Below, one piece after another: positions 45,180 through 53,398 of a stretch of 64,000 nt of DNA. Origin of the DNA: Thermophilibacter immobilis. GTDB taxonomy: Bacteria > Actinomycetota > Coriobacteriia > Coriobacteriales > Atopobiaceae. The stretch's first letter is position 1. Each line of letters starts with the position of its first letter. Position numbers and translations under genes: made by a program. The stretch spans positions 434,001 through 498,000 of the forward strand of contig NZ_CP063767.1 in assembly GCF_015277515.1 (NCBI RefSeq). The letters are read 5' to 3'. Under the pieces are notes generated by a model. It saw only the letters and a list, made by a program, of their open reading frames with translations. It had not been told where the DNA came from and did no database searches.

Positions 45180-46217
45180 TTATCGGAGGGCCCCCTCTAG
45201 CCCAAGTCGTAGGCCTCGACGGGCACGACGTGAAGGCGGCGCGGGAATCTCGATGAGCGGCTCGTGGTCTCGGGGAACGCCAAAGAGCTCGAGCAGTCCG
45301 TTGAAGAACTCCGCGTCGGCCACCTCCTCGAGCGGGAAGCGCATGATGCCTGCATGCCGAACGGTGAGGCGCGACTCGCGCCGTCGCTCCCGGCGCATGA
45401 CCCACGTCGTGTCATGGCCCTGCGTCATGATCTCGTCAGAGTACTTCTCGCCACCGTCGAGCTCCCCGAAGGCTTCGCCGCCCCCGGGGAGCGCCCAACG
45501 GTAGTCGACGTAGTACACCTGTCCGGGGCTCAGGGGATCAGGAATGCCGATCTGTAGGTCAGGAGTGGCAAAGCCCAGCTCGTACATGGCGGCGCGTGCG
45601 ATGGATTCCCCTCCGTTGGCGCTTCTCGCGTCGGCGCTCATGCGCGCCTGTGCGCTGCCACGGTAGCCACTGTTCATGCTCCCGACGTAGGCGAGAAGGC
45701 CCTCCTGGCGCAGGCTCCAGACGCGCAGCGCGGAGTCGGCGACGGCGAGACCCTCGCGGAAGCCAAGCGAGCGCGCGCAGTCGAGCACGGTGCGCTCGAG
45801 CGAGGTCACGGGCACACCGGATGCGATCGCGAAAGCATCTCCAGAAACGCAGCGGCGCACGACTCCGCCGGAGTGGACGGGAGTGCGTCCGGAGGGGCTT
45901 GCAATCTCCACGGTTTTCTGCAACCGGCTCGAGACGGACAGTCCTCATGCGACCGCTGCCGAGATGCCGCAGAAGGTCCAGTCGGGATGCAGCTCGTGCA
46001 GACCACGCAGGACATGGGTCGTTCGCTGGCTCGTGGTGAGCTCATTCCAGGAGTCGCTGCGGGCGTAGAGGCGGGGGAGCGGTGAGAAGAGCTCGCCGCG
46101 CGAGACGCGGGTCTCCAGGATTTTGTGGAGGTGGCCGGGGCATGACTCCAGACAGGCCCCGCGATGTTCGGCCTCGCGAATGAACAGGTCAACCTCCCGG
46201 TTGGCGCGACGGGACAT
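45180..46217 (-). pseudogene. AbiEi-like (type IV TA antitoxin domain) gene with in-frame stop
   Basis: Read through, the gene would encode 345 residues. An N-terminal winged-helix AbiEi-like part is followed by VTSLERTVLDCARSLGFREG and a C-terminal DUF559/endonuclease-like region with GELDGGEKY. TGA at 45945-45947 interrupts it in frame after ISAAVA; the next codons (GLSVSSRLQKTVEIAS) continue the same protein. A short ORF could start at TTG 45923, but the N-terminus would be lost. No AbiEii partner is adjacent. It lies between repeat elements A and B. Confidence 0.8.
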
Positions 46218-46386
46218 GGGAGCTCCTTATGAAGTGCGGCGAGAAGGACATTGTTTTCCAGCCCACCCCGGGACGAGAGGAGAATGCGACCAGCGGTGCC
46301 TCCAATCGGTGGGCGGCAAGGTCAGAGTTGGCCGCGGTGCTGCTCCCGCCCGGTCTTTACGGGCTCCTCTTGCCCGTCCGCTTGTT
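46218..46386. other. intergenic stretch before repeat element B
   Basis: Part of a 374-bp gap between the start of the AbiEi-like pseudogene and rlmKL. GAGCTC and AGGAGCTCC-type sequence near 46218 serves as the ribosome site of the pseudogene on the minus strand. A small hairpin, GCCCG-N7-CGGGC, lies at 46348-46364. No other gene or site was recognised. Confidence 0.4.
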
Positions 46387-46450
46387 CCCAGTCTGGAAAA
46401 ATCACTTTCAAGCCTGTTCGAAGACCAAAAAGTGACTTTTCCAGACTGGG
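46387..46450. repeat. inverted-repeat element B
   Basis: The 22-bp arms 46387-46408 and 46429-46450 match with one mismatch (CCCAGTCTGGAAAAATCACTTT against its complement). It shares GGAAAAGTCACTT with element A, but the outer parts of the arms differ. The loop holds GTTCGAAGAC. It lies between the AbiEi-like pseudogene and rlmKL. Confidence 0.8.
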
Positions 46451-46591
46451 AGTGGAGATGGAACGTGTGGGAGCCCAAGAATGCTCGCGATGGAAGAGGG
46501 CCCAGCCGAGAAGGACGCCTGCCCGGAAACGGCGCCTCTCGTTCGTGCGACAATGGAGCGCACTGATGGATGACGGGCGAGAGGTGACCCG

Positions 46592-48832
46592 ATGGAGTTT
46601 GTGGCGACGTGTCCCAAGGGGTTCGAGCGGATTCTGGCCGAAGAGCTGGCCGGCCTGCGTATCCCCCAGGTGAGGCCCCTGCGTGGCCAGGTATCCTTTG
46701 GCGGAGAGCTAGCCGACGCATACAGGGCCTGTCTGTGGTCGCGGCTCGCCTCGCGCGTGCTGCTCGTGCTCGCGCGCGTCGACGCACAGGACGCCGACGC
46801 CCTCTACGAGGGCCTGCGCTCGGTTGACTGGATCGAGCACCTCGAGCCGGGCGCCACCTTTGCCGTGGACGCGCACGGCACCAACGCCCAGCTCAGAAAC
46901 ACGCAGTTCGTGGCCCTACGCTCCAAGGACGCGATCGTGGACGGTCTCGTCTCGGCACGCGGCGCGCGCCCTGTGGTGGACGTGGCGCGCCCGGACGTCC
47001 GCGTGGGCGTGCGCCTCTCGGGAGAGCGCGCCACGGTCTCGATCGACCTCACGGGCGAGCCGCTCTTCCACCGCGGCTACGACTCGCGCGCCGCCGAGCG
47101 CGTGGCCCCGCTGCGCCCGGACTACGCCGCCGCGCTCCTGGCGGCAGGCGGGTGGTTCCGAGACGTACGTCACCAGGACCCCACCCTCGTGGCGCTCTGG
47201 GCGGGCCAGGGAAGCGTCCTCGTGGAGGCGGCCACGGCCGCCCTCGATTGTGCACCGGGCCTCCTACGTCCCCACTGGGGCTTCGAGGGCTGGGCCGGCC
47301 ATTATCAGGCGGCATGGGAGCACCTGCTCGCCGACGCGCAGGCGCGCGCCGAGGCCGGCTCCGACCGTCCGCTCACCCTGATCGCCGCCGACGGCCGTCG
47401 GGGCGCCGAGGCCGCCTGTCGTCGGGCGCTGCGCGCGGCGGGGCTCGCGCTCGAGCCGGAGTTCCTCCCCGCAGCAGACGCGCTTGACGCCGCGCGCGCG
47501 GCGGGCGCGGACCCGCTCGTGACCTGCGACCTCTCCTGGATGGACGAGGACTCGCTGTCCCTCGAGGCCACGGCCCTCTCGAGCGCCTCCGCAGCTGCCG
47601 GGCTGCGCATGTGCGCGCTCGTCCGCGGCACCTCGCTCGACGCTGCCCTGCGCGCCGAACCCGCATCGACGATCGACGTCATCGTGGGCCGCGACCCGGC
47701 CACCCTGCGCACCTATGCCGCCTCCGTGGACGTGGAGCCCCCCGCGACGGTCAGGGTGGCGGACACCCGCGTTCCCGTGCTCGTGGCCGCCACCGACCAG
47801 TTTTCCGCGCGCCTGGCCAAGGTCGCCCGGCTTCGCGCCAAGTGGGCCCGGCGCGAGGACGTGAGCTGCTACCGCGTCTATGACGCTGACCTGCCCGACT
47901 ACGCGGTGTCGATCGAGCTCTACGAGGGCTCCGAGACGCCGGGCCGCTGGCTGCAGATCTTCGAGTACGCGCCTCCCCGGGGAGTTGACCTCGAGCTCGC
48001 ACACCGTCGCCTGCTCGACGTGCTCGTCGTGGCCCCGCAGGTCCTCAGGGTGGCACCCGAGAACGTCTACCTGCGCGTGCGCACGCATGCGCGCGGGGGC
48101 TCGCAGTACGCCGACGAGCTGCGTGCCGACTCCGAGGCGCGGGGCCAGCGCGGCCTCCGCCGCGCCCGGCCGGGCGCGGTGGAGCTGCCCCTGGGAGCCC
48201 GCCTCGTGGACGAGGGGGGCCTCACCTTCGAGGTCAATTTCTCGAGCCGGCTGGACTGCGGCATCTTCCTCGACCACCGAGACACCCGCGCGCTCCTGCG
48301 TGAGATGATGAAGGAGACCCGCGGCTCCAAGCGCTTCCTCAACCTCTTCGCCTACACGGGCACCGCGACCTGCTACGCGGCGGACGGCGGTGCCAAGCAC
48401 ACCACGACCGTGGACCTCTCAAGACCGTCGCTCGACTGGGCTCGGCGCAACATGGACAGAAACGGCTTCACGGCCCGCGAGCACGAGTTCGTTCAGGCCG
48501 ACGTCCTGGCGTGGGTCACGGAGCAGCGCCACACGACCAACCGCTGGGACCTCGTCTTCTGCGACGTGCCCACGTTCTCCAACTCGTCGCGCATGCGTCG
48601 GGCGTCCTTCGACGTCCAGCGCGACCACGCGGAGCTCATCATCGGGGTCTCTCGCCTGCTCACGCGCGAGGGGAGCGCGCTCTTCTCGTGCAACCTGCGC
48701 TCCTTCGAGCCTGACGTCGATAAGCTCCGCCGCGCGGGCGTGGTTCTCACCGACCTCACGGCCCAGACCATCCCCGAGGACTTCTCGCGCAGCCCCAAGA
48801 TCCACCACTGCTACCTGGTGAGGCGCGGATAA
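46592..48832 (+). CDS. rlmKL: RlmKL-like bifunctional 23S rRNA methyltransferase, first half degenerate
   Basis: A 746-residue THUMP-methyltransferase fusion like E. coli RlmKL. The THUMP domain covers about 45-150. In the RlmL half (m2G2445) the SAM loop reads AGQGSVLVEAA rather than GSGT-type, and the catalytic NPPY is replaced by DLSW at residues 313-316. The RlmK half (m7G2069) keeps LFAYTGTATCYAA and DVPTFSNSSRM, the latter having DV instead of DP. Start at ATG 46592 with GAGAGGTGA upstream. Only the RlmK activity seems likely. Confidence 0.88.
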   Translation: MEFVATCPKGFERILAEELAGLRIPQVRPLRGQVSFGGELADAYRACLWSRLASRVLLVLARVDAQDADALYEGLRSVDWIEHLEPGATFAVDAHGTNAQLRNTQFVALRSKDAIVDGLVSARGARPVVDVARPDVRVGVRLSGERATVSIDLTGEPLFHRGYDSRAAERVAPLRPDYAAALLAAGGWFRDVRHQDPTLVALWAGQGSVLVEAATAALDCAPGLLRPHWGFEGWAGHYQAAWEHLLADAQARAEAGSDRPLTLIAADGRRGAEAACRRALRAAGLALEPEFLPAADALDAARAAGADPLVTCDLSWMDEDSLSLEATALSSASAAAGLRMCALVRGTSLDAALRAEPASTIDVIVGRDPATLRTYAASVDVEPPATVRVADTRVPVLVAATDQFSARLAKVARLRAKWARREDVSCYRVYDADLPDYAVSIELYEGSETPGRWLQIFEYAPPRGVDLELAHRRLLDVLVVAPQVLRVAPENVYLRVRTHARGGSQYADELRADSEARGQRGLRRARPGAVELPLGARLVDEGGLTFEVNFSSRLDCGIFLDHRDTRALLREMMKETRGSKRFLNLFAYTGTATCYAADGGAKHTTTVDLSRPSLDWARRNMDRNGFTAREHEFVQADVLAWVTEQRHTTNRWDLVFCDVPTFSNSSRMRRASFDVQRDHAELIIGVSRLLTREGSALFSCNLRSFEPDVDKLRRAGVVLTDLTAQTIPEDFSRSPKIHHCYLVRRG

Positions 48833-48982
48833 GGGCGCGCCGAGCCGCCGCCGGGCGAGAACCACGCTCCATCCGCGTAGAGCCGGGCCACCTTCTGGGC
48901 GCATGCGGCTAGAATCAGCCATAACGTTTGATTGGCTGGCGCGGCACGCCCGCGCCACGAGCAAGACGGGGGACGCACGCCT

Positions 48983-50704
48983 ATGGACGCGAACACTGAG
49001 GCAAGGATTCAGAGCTGGCAGGACAACGTGCGCGAGGCCGACCTCGCCCGCGAGCTCAGGGACCTGAGGGCATCCGGGAACGAGGAGAAGCTCAACGACG
49101 CCTTCTACCGTGACCTCGCCTTTGGGACGGCGGGCCTGCGCGGGGTGCTCGGCGTGGGCACCAACCGGATGAACGTCTACGTGGTGGCCCAGGCCACGCA
49201 GGGCGTCGCCGACTACTTGAGCGCCCACTACGAGCATCCCACGCTCGCCCTCGCGCGCGACTCGCGCAACAAGGGCGAGGACTTCCAGCGCGTGGCCGCC
49301 GGCGTCCTGGCGGCAAACGGGATTCACGTCTACGTGTACCCGCGCATCGAGCCCGTGCCCACGCTCTCCTTCGCGGTGCGCCACCTGGGCGTCTCGGCGG
49401 GCATCGTCCTCACGGCCTCCCACAACCCGGCACCCTACAACGGTTACAAGGTCTACAACGACAACGGTGGCCAGATCACCGACGAGGCGGCCGACGAGAT
49501 CAGCGCGCGCATCGCCGAGGCCGACCCGTTCTCCGTGGAGGTCATGGACTTTGACGAGGGCCTCCAGAAGGGCCTCATCGAGTGGACGCCCGAGGAGGTC
49601 CTGGACAGCTTCATCGCCGCGATCAAGAAGGTCTCCGTTCCCGGCTTCAAGGCCTCCGACGACTACTCCGTGGTCTACACGCCGCTCAACGGCACGGGCA
49701 TGGAGTGCGTGAGCCGCATCCTCAAGGAGATCGGCGTCGAGAACGTGACCGTGGTCCCCGAGCAGGCCGAGCCCGACGGGAACTTCCCCACGTGCTCCTA
49801 TCCCAACCCGGAGTTTCGCGAGGCGCTCGACCTGGGGCTCAAGCTCGCCGACAAGGTCAGGCCCAACCTGCTCGTGGCCACCGACCCCGACGCCGACCGC
49901 ATGGGAACCGCCGTTCCGCACAGGGGCGACTACGTGCTGCTCTCCGGCAACGAGATGGGCGTGCTGCTCATGGACTGGCTCGCCACGATGGCAGCCGACG
50001 CCGGCGAGGACGTGGGCGCCAAGGTGGCCGTCTCCACGATCGTCTCGTCCTCCATGCCTGACGCCCTCGCCCGCGACTGGGGCTTCGAGATGCGTCGCGT
50101 GCTCACGGGCTTCAAGTACATCGGCGACCAGATCGACCACCTCAAGGACGCCAACGAGGAGGATCGCTTCCTCATGGGCTTCGAGGAGTCCTACGGCTAT
50201 CTCGTGGGCACGCACGCCCGCGACAAGGACGCCATCGTCGCCACCATGCTCTGCGTCGAGATGGCGAGCTACTACGCCTCCCGCGGCATGGACCTCTACG
50301 AGGCCATGGATGCCCTCTACCAGAAGTACGGCTACTACCTCAACGGCACGGTCAACGCGACCTTCCCCGGCGCGGCCGGTGCCCAGAAGATAGCTGGCCT
50401 CATGGACGGCCTGCGCGCGAACCCGCCCGCCCAGATCGCCGGCTACGCGGTCGAGGGCATGACCGACTACGCTACCGGTGCGCAGATGCCGCGCGTGTCC
50501 GGCCTGCAGAAGGAGGCCGCGCAGGAGCTGCCAGAGGCCAACGTGCTCGAGTTCCGCCTCGAGGGCGACAACAAGGTCATCTTCCGTCCTTCGGGCACCG
50601 AGCCCAAGGTCAAGGCCTATCTCTTCTCCAAGGGCGCCACGCGCAAGGAGTCCGAGGCCGTGAGGGCCAAGCTCCAGGCAGCAAGCGAGAAGATCCTGTC
50701 GTAG
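48983..50704 (+). CDS. phosphohexomutase (phosphoglucomutase/phosphomannomutase)
   Basis: A 573-residue alpha-D-phosphohexomutase that interconverts hexose 1- and 6-phosphates. AFGTAGLRG is the entry motif, and the phosphoserine loop is LTASHNPAPYNGYK. The metal loop is ATDPDADRMG, the sugar loop GFEESYGYL, and the phosphate loop FRPSGTEPKVK. Start chosen at ATG 48983 (MDANTEAR), preceded by GGGGGA; the upstream ATG at 48932 lacks a site. A long inverted repeat follows the stop codon. Confidence 0.95.
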   Translation: MDANTEARIQSWQDNVREADLARELRDLRASGNEEKLNDAFYRDLAFGTAGLRGVLGVGTNRMNVYVVAQATQGVADYLSAHYEHPTLALARDSRNKGEDFQRVAAGVLAANGIHVYVYPRIEPVPTLSFAVRHLGVSAGIVLTASHNPAPYNGYKVYNDNGGQITDEAADEISARIAEADPFSVEVMDFDEGLQKGLIEWTPEEVLDSFIAAIKKVSVPGFKASDDYSVVYTPLNGTGMECVSRILKEIGVENVTVVPEQAEPDGNFPTCSYPNPEFREALDLGLKLADKVRPNLLVATDPDADRMGTAVPHRGDYVLLSGNEMGVLLMDWLATMAADAGEDVGAKVAVSTIVSSSMPDALARDWGFEMRRVLTGFKYIGDQIDHLKDANEEDRFLMGFEESYGYLVGTHARDKDAIVATMLCVEMASYYASRGMDLYEAMDALYQKYGYYLNGTVNATFPGAAGAQKIAGLMDGLRANPPAQIAGYAVEGMTDYATGAQMPRVSGLQKEAAQELPEANVLEFRLEGDNKVIFRPSGTEPKVKAYLFSKGATRKESEAVRAKLQAASEKILS

Positions 50705-50715
50705 CACGGCCGATA

Positions 50716-50789
50716 GAGCCCCTCCCCGTCCCACGCAAGAGTGTTCGCGCTGCGCGCTCAGAACTCTTGCGTGGGACGGGGAGGGGCTC
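50716..50789. repeat. 27-bp perfect inverted repeat after the phosphohexomutase gene
   Basis: The arms 50716-50742 and 50763-50789 are perfectly complementary over 27 bp. The stem can extend inward with a one-base bulge (GTTC/GAAC). The loop is about 12-20 bases. No T-tract follows. It is far longer than needed for a terminator, although termination remains the simplest role. Confidence 0.8.
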
Positions 50790-50836
50790 GGCGTATGCGG
50801 AGGATCGGCAAGGTTTAAGGGGGCTGGGAGTCGACC

Positions 50837-50894
50837 TTGACAGAGGCTGGTTATCGTCTAGTATGATGAATGAATAGACTACTTTGTTCATTCA
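50837..50894 (+). promoter_or_regulatory. tetR promoter with overlapping 28-bp operator
   Basis: TTGACA at 50837-50842 and TAGTAT at 50859-50864 (16-bp spacer) form a good promoter. An alternative -10, TATGAT, is at 50862. Directly after lies the operator TGAATGAAT-N10-GTTCATTCA at 50867-50894, which covers the expected transcription start. The same symmetry and 10-bp spacer recur at 51517-51544. Autoregulation by the TetR protein is the natural reading. Confidence 0.8.
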
Positions 50895-50910
50895 GAAGAG
50901 GAGAAAAGAC

Positions 50911-51477
50911 GTGGACGACAAGGGGCGAGCGCTCAAGGAGTCGGCGCGAAAGGTCTTTTCCGAGAAGGGATACAAGGCGGCGAGTATCGCGAAGATTGCC
51001 CGGGGCGCCCACGTGGCCGTGGGGAGCTTCTACAACTACTACCCCTCGAAGGATGAGGTCTTTCTCGACGTCTACATTGAGGAGAACGACCGCGTGCGTC
51101 AGCAGATACGCGACGAGATTGACTGGTCGGCGGAGCCGTCAGAGATGGTGGAGCAGCTGTTCGCCCGCTCGTTCGCCCTTGTCTCCCGCAACAAGATCCT
51201 ATCCGAGTGGGGCAATCCCGCCATCTCCGGGCTGCTGCACGAGCACTACCAGTCCCGAGAGGGGCTCAAGAGCTATCCCTTTCATCAGTTTCTTGTCCAG
51301 ACCTTCACGCAGCGAATGCGCGAGGCGGGCTTCGATGGGGGCAAGATCCAGCAGGCTCTGCACGTCTACGACTTCTTCTTCTATGTTGACACGCATGTCT
51401 CGGAGGACGATTTCCCGGGACTGGGGCCGACGCTCGAGGTCCTTGCGAGCTACTTCGTCAAGGGCCTCTTCGAATAG
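50911..51477 (+). CDS. TetR family transcriptional regulator
   Basis: A 188-residue TetR-type repressor. The N-terminal helix-turn-helix is SIAKIARGAHVAVGSFYNYYPSKDEVF (shown by its ends SIAKIARGAHVAVG and YPSKDEVF). The C-terminal ligand domain has no clear class. Start chosen at GTG 50911, with GAGGAG 8 bp upstream; the TTG at 50884 falls inside the operator. It heads a small same-strand group with a four-span membrane protein, a Cys-rich protein and a cytochrome b5-like protein, controlled by a matching operator. Confidence 0.92.
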   Translation: MDDKGRALKESARKVFSEKGYKAASIAKIARGAHVAVGSFYNYYPSKDEVFLDVYIEENDRVRQQIRDEIDWSAEPSEMVEQLFARSFALVSRNKILSEWGNPAISGLLHEHYQSREGLKSYPFHQFLVQTFTQRMREAGFDGGKIQQALHVYDFFFYVDTHVSEDDFPGLGPTLEVLASYFVKGLFE

Positions 51478-51516
51478 AGAGATGGGGTGCTAGAGCGCTT
51501 TTTTCTTACCACTAAA

Positions 51517-51544
51517 TGAATGAATTTTAAAAAATATTCATTCA
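51517..51544 (+). promoter_or_regulatory. second TetR operator, upstream of the membrane/cytochrome b5 genes
   Basis: A perfect inverted repeat, TGAATGAAT-N10-ATTCATTCA, differing from the operator at 50867-50894 at one arm position and with the same 10-bp spacer. It lies about 20 bp before the next start codon, in AT-rich DNA that could hold a -10 region. It links the three downstream genes to the TetR protein. Confidence 0.85.
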
Positions 51545-51564
51545 AAAACGAAAAGGGAGGCATG

Positions 51565-51927
51565 ATGAACGAGGAAAAGGAACGTACGGAGAGGGGAAAC
51601 GGGATGGACGGTCTGAGCATAGGTGGGTTCTGCCTCGTGGCATGCGGCATTCTGACCGTGGCTTGGGGGGCGACGAAGGTGCCGGTCAGCCTGATGAGTC
51701 CCGACTTCATGTCCTTTGCCACGGGCGGAATCGTGCCGCTCGCCGCCGGTCTGTGCATGGTCGGAATGGTTCCGCCTGCTCTACGCGTCGCCGGAATCTG
51801 GTTGGCGGCGCTTACGACGATGGCCTACGTCTACAGCCTCCCGGGCATGGATCTGATGGTCAAATTCATTGGCTTCGTGCCAGCGGTTGCACTTGGCGTC
51901 TGGCTGACCCTGCGATTCTGGAAGTAG
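51565..51927 (+). CDS. small four-span membrane protein
   Basis: A 120-residue protein with four hydrophobic segments, roughly at residues 18-35, 53-70, 74-92 and 98-118. It has no recognised domain. Start taken as ATG 51565, with AGGGAGG upstream; ATG 51562 is three bases closer to the site. The operator at 51517-51544 sits just upstream. It may be the membrane partner of the cytochrome b5-like protein two genes on. Confidence 0.7.
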   Translation: MNEEKERTERGNGMDGLSIGGFCLVACGILTVAWGATKVPVSLMSPDFMSFATGGIVPLAAGLCMVGMVPPALRVAGIWLAALTTMAYVYSLPGMDLMVKFIGFVPAVALGVWLTLRFWK

Positions 51928-51965
51928 GGCGTGACCGAGTCGATGCACGGCGGAGGGACCAACCG

Positions 51966-52202
51966 ATGAAAAGGACGATTAAGGTCTGCAAGCGCTGCTC
52001 AAACGTTGATGTGGACGAGCTCAAGGCCCAGGGACGCTCAGCTGGGGTCAGGGTCAAGATAGGCTGTGTCCACGGATGCGCCTCGAGCCATTCGGAGCTT
52101 CGGGGCTCAGCGTTCGGTCTCGTCGACGGTGAGCTTCTCGTTCGCCCGACGCAGATCGAGCTCATCCAGGACGCCCTCGGCAACAAGGAGGGGAGCGCGT
52201 GA
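51966..52202 (+). CDS. small cysteine-rich protein
   Basis: A 78-residue protein with VCKRCSNVD near the N-terminus and IGCVHGCASSH near residue 33. The C-x2-C plus C-x3-C arrangement could hold a metal or Fe-S cluster, and loosely recalls thioredoxin-like ferredoxins, but the protein is too short for a firm call. GGAGGG lies 8 bp before the ATG. It sits between the membrane protein and the cytochrome b5-like gene and its stop overlaps the start of the latter. Confidence 0.7.
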   Translation: MKRTIKVCKRCSNVDVDELKAQGRSAGVRVKIGCVHGCASSHSELRGSAFGLVDGELLVRPTQIELIQDALGNKEGSA

Positions 52203-52585
52203 TGAAACGGAGAGTCAAGGTTGTCGGTATCGTGCTTGCGATCGTTGCCGTGGTCGTGGTCGGATACTACGTATTCTTCTCCAACGGTGCCAAGAGCCCC
52301 GAGGAGCGTTTTTCCCGTGAGCTGACGACTGAGGAGCAGGAGCTCGTGGACACCAATGCGTTCACGCCCGAGACCCTGGCCCGCTACGACGGCAAGGAGG
52401 GACGAAAGGCCTACATAGCCGTGAACGGGGCGGTCTACGACGTCACTGACCACTGGAAAGACGGCGAGCACCATGGACTGTCCGCCGGATATGACGTGAC
52501 ACGGGGCTTTCTCGACTCACCACATGGCGCTAGCACCCTGAAGAAGCTCACCGTCGTCGGCGGTTATCACGACGACAGCCGGTGA
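52202..52585 (+). CDS. membrane-anchored cytochrome b5-like heme protein
   Basis: A 127-residue protein with an N-terminal membrane anchor (residues 6-28) and an extracytoplasmic cytochrome b5-like domain. The domain pattern is FTPETLARYDGKEG, AVYDVTDHWKDGEHHG and FLDSPHGAS, with His in HHG and PHG as the likely heme ligands seen in this bacterial subfamily. The start ATG overlaps the previous stop codon (TGATG). It probably carries electrons or senses heme, steroid or redox state at the membrane. It is the last gene of the TetR-linked group. Confidence 0.85.
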   Translation: MKRRVKVVGIVLAIVAVVVVGYYVFFSNGAKSPEERFSRELTTEEQELVDTNAFTPETLARYDGKEGRKAYIAVNGAVYDVTDHWKDGEHHGLSAGYDVTRGFLDSPHGASTLKKLTVVGGYHDDSR

Positions 52586-52701
52586 CCTTCCGTGTTTGGG
52601 TTCCTATCTGAAGGCAGCGCGCAGAATCCAGCGCATGCTTCCTTTACGGGGAGTGTCTGATAGCTTTTACTAGAACACGCTGCGCAAGGGAGCCTCGCCC
52701 T

Positions 52702-53300
52702 ATGGACATATCCGAGCTCGTGAGCAAGCAGCGAGAGTTTTTCATGAGGGGGAAACGCTGGAGCACTCCTTTTGACTGGCGGCGCTGCGAAGGCTATCCG
52801 CCGCCATCACTGAGATGGAGCCGGAGATCGCTGCGGCCATGGCCTCCGATCTGAACAAATCCGAGACAGAGGGCTATATAACCGAGATAGGTCAGGTCCA
52901 GGGCGAGCTGAGGCACGTGATAAGAAATCTTTCTCAATGGATGAAGAGGGAGAGGGTGAAAATATCCCTTATGCTCTTTCCCGTTTCCCGCAAAGTGCTA
53001 CGACATTGCCGAGCCGTTTGGCGTGGCGCGTATCGTGTCTTCGTGGAACTATCCCTTTATGCTGAGCCTCTCGCCTCTTATTGGCGCGATCGCAGCGGGC
53101 AATTGCGTCGTGGTAAAGCTCCCGGCCTACGCGCCAGCCGTCGTGGGCGTTATAGAAAAGCTGGTAAAGCGCTGCTTCGAGGATGAGCGGTGCGCCGTGG
53201 TGCTGGGAAGCCATCAGGAAAACACCGAGCTGCTTGAGCAGAAGTTTAACTATATCTTTTTTACCGGCAGCGTGAAGATCAGGCGCGTTGTCATTTTAGG
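52702..53300 (+). pseudogene. aldehyde dehydrogenase remnant
   Basis: The N-terminal ~190 residues of an aldehyde dehydrogenase, broken in several places. MDISELVSKQREFFMRGK is followed by a one-base loss near 52756. After HSF there is a TGA where CGA (Arg) is expected, and another shift occurs near 52999. Then IVSSWNYPFMLSLSPLIGAI and NYIFFTGSVK are readable. The rest (catalytic Cys and C-terminal half) is missing. Its AT-rich codon use, unlike its neighbours, suggests import from a lower-GC donor. No product is expected. Confidence 0.88.
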
Positions 53301-53320
53301 AGGATGCGTAGGGTCTATCA

Positions 53321-53357
53321 CAAAAGACCAGGTCAGAATGACCTGGTCTTTTGTTTT
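53321..53357. terminator. 15-bp stem-loop after the aldehyde dehydrogenase remnant
   Basis: CAAAAGACCAGGTCA (53321-53335) pairs perfectly with 53339-53353 around GAA, followed by TTTT at 53354-53357. It separates the pseudogene from the convergent C39-like gene. Confidence 0.9.
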
Positions 53358-53398
53358 GGGGCCATTGGCGAACCCAAACCCGAAAGGAGAGAGAGCGG

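Noticed and set aside
45945-45947. TGA as selenocysteine or recoded codon
   Set aside because: No hairpin like a SECIS element follows directly, the family does not use selenocysteine, and TGA is a normal stop codon elsewhere in this window.
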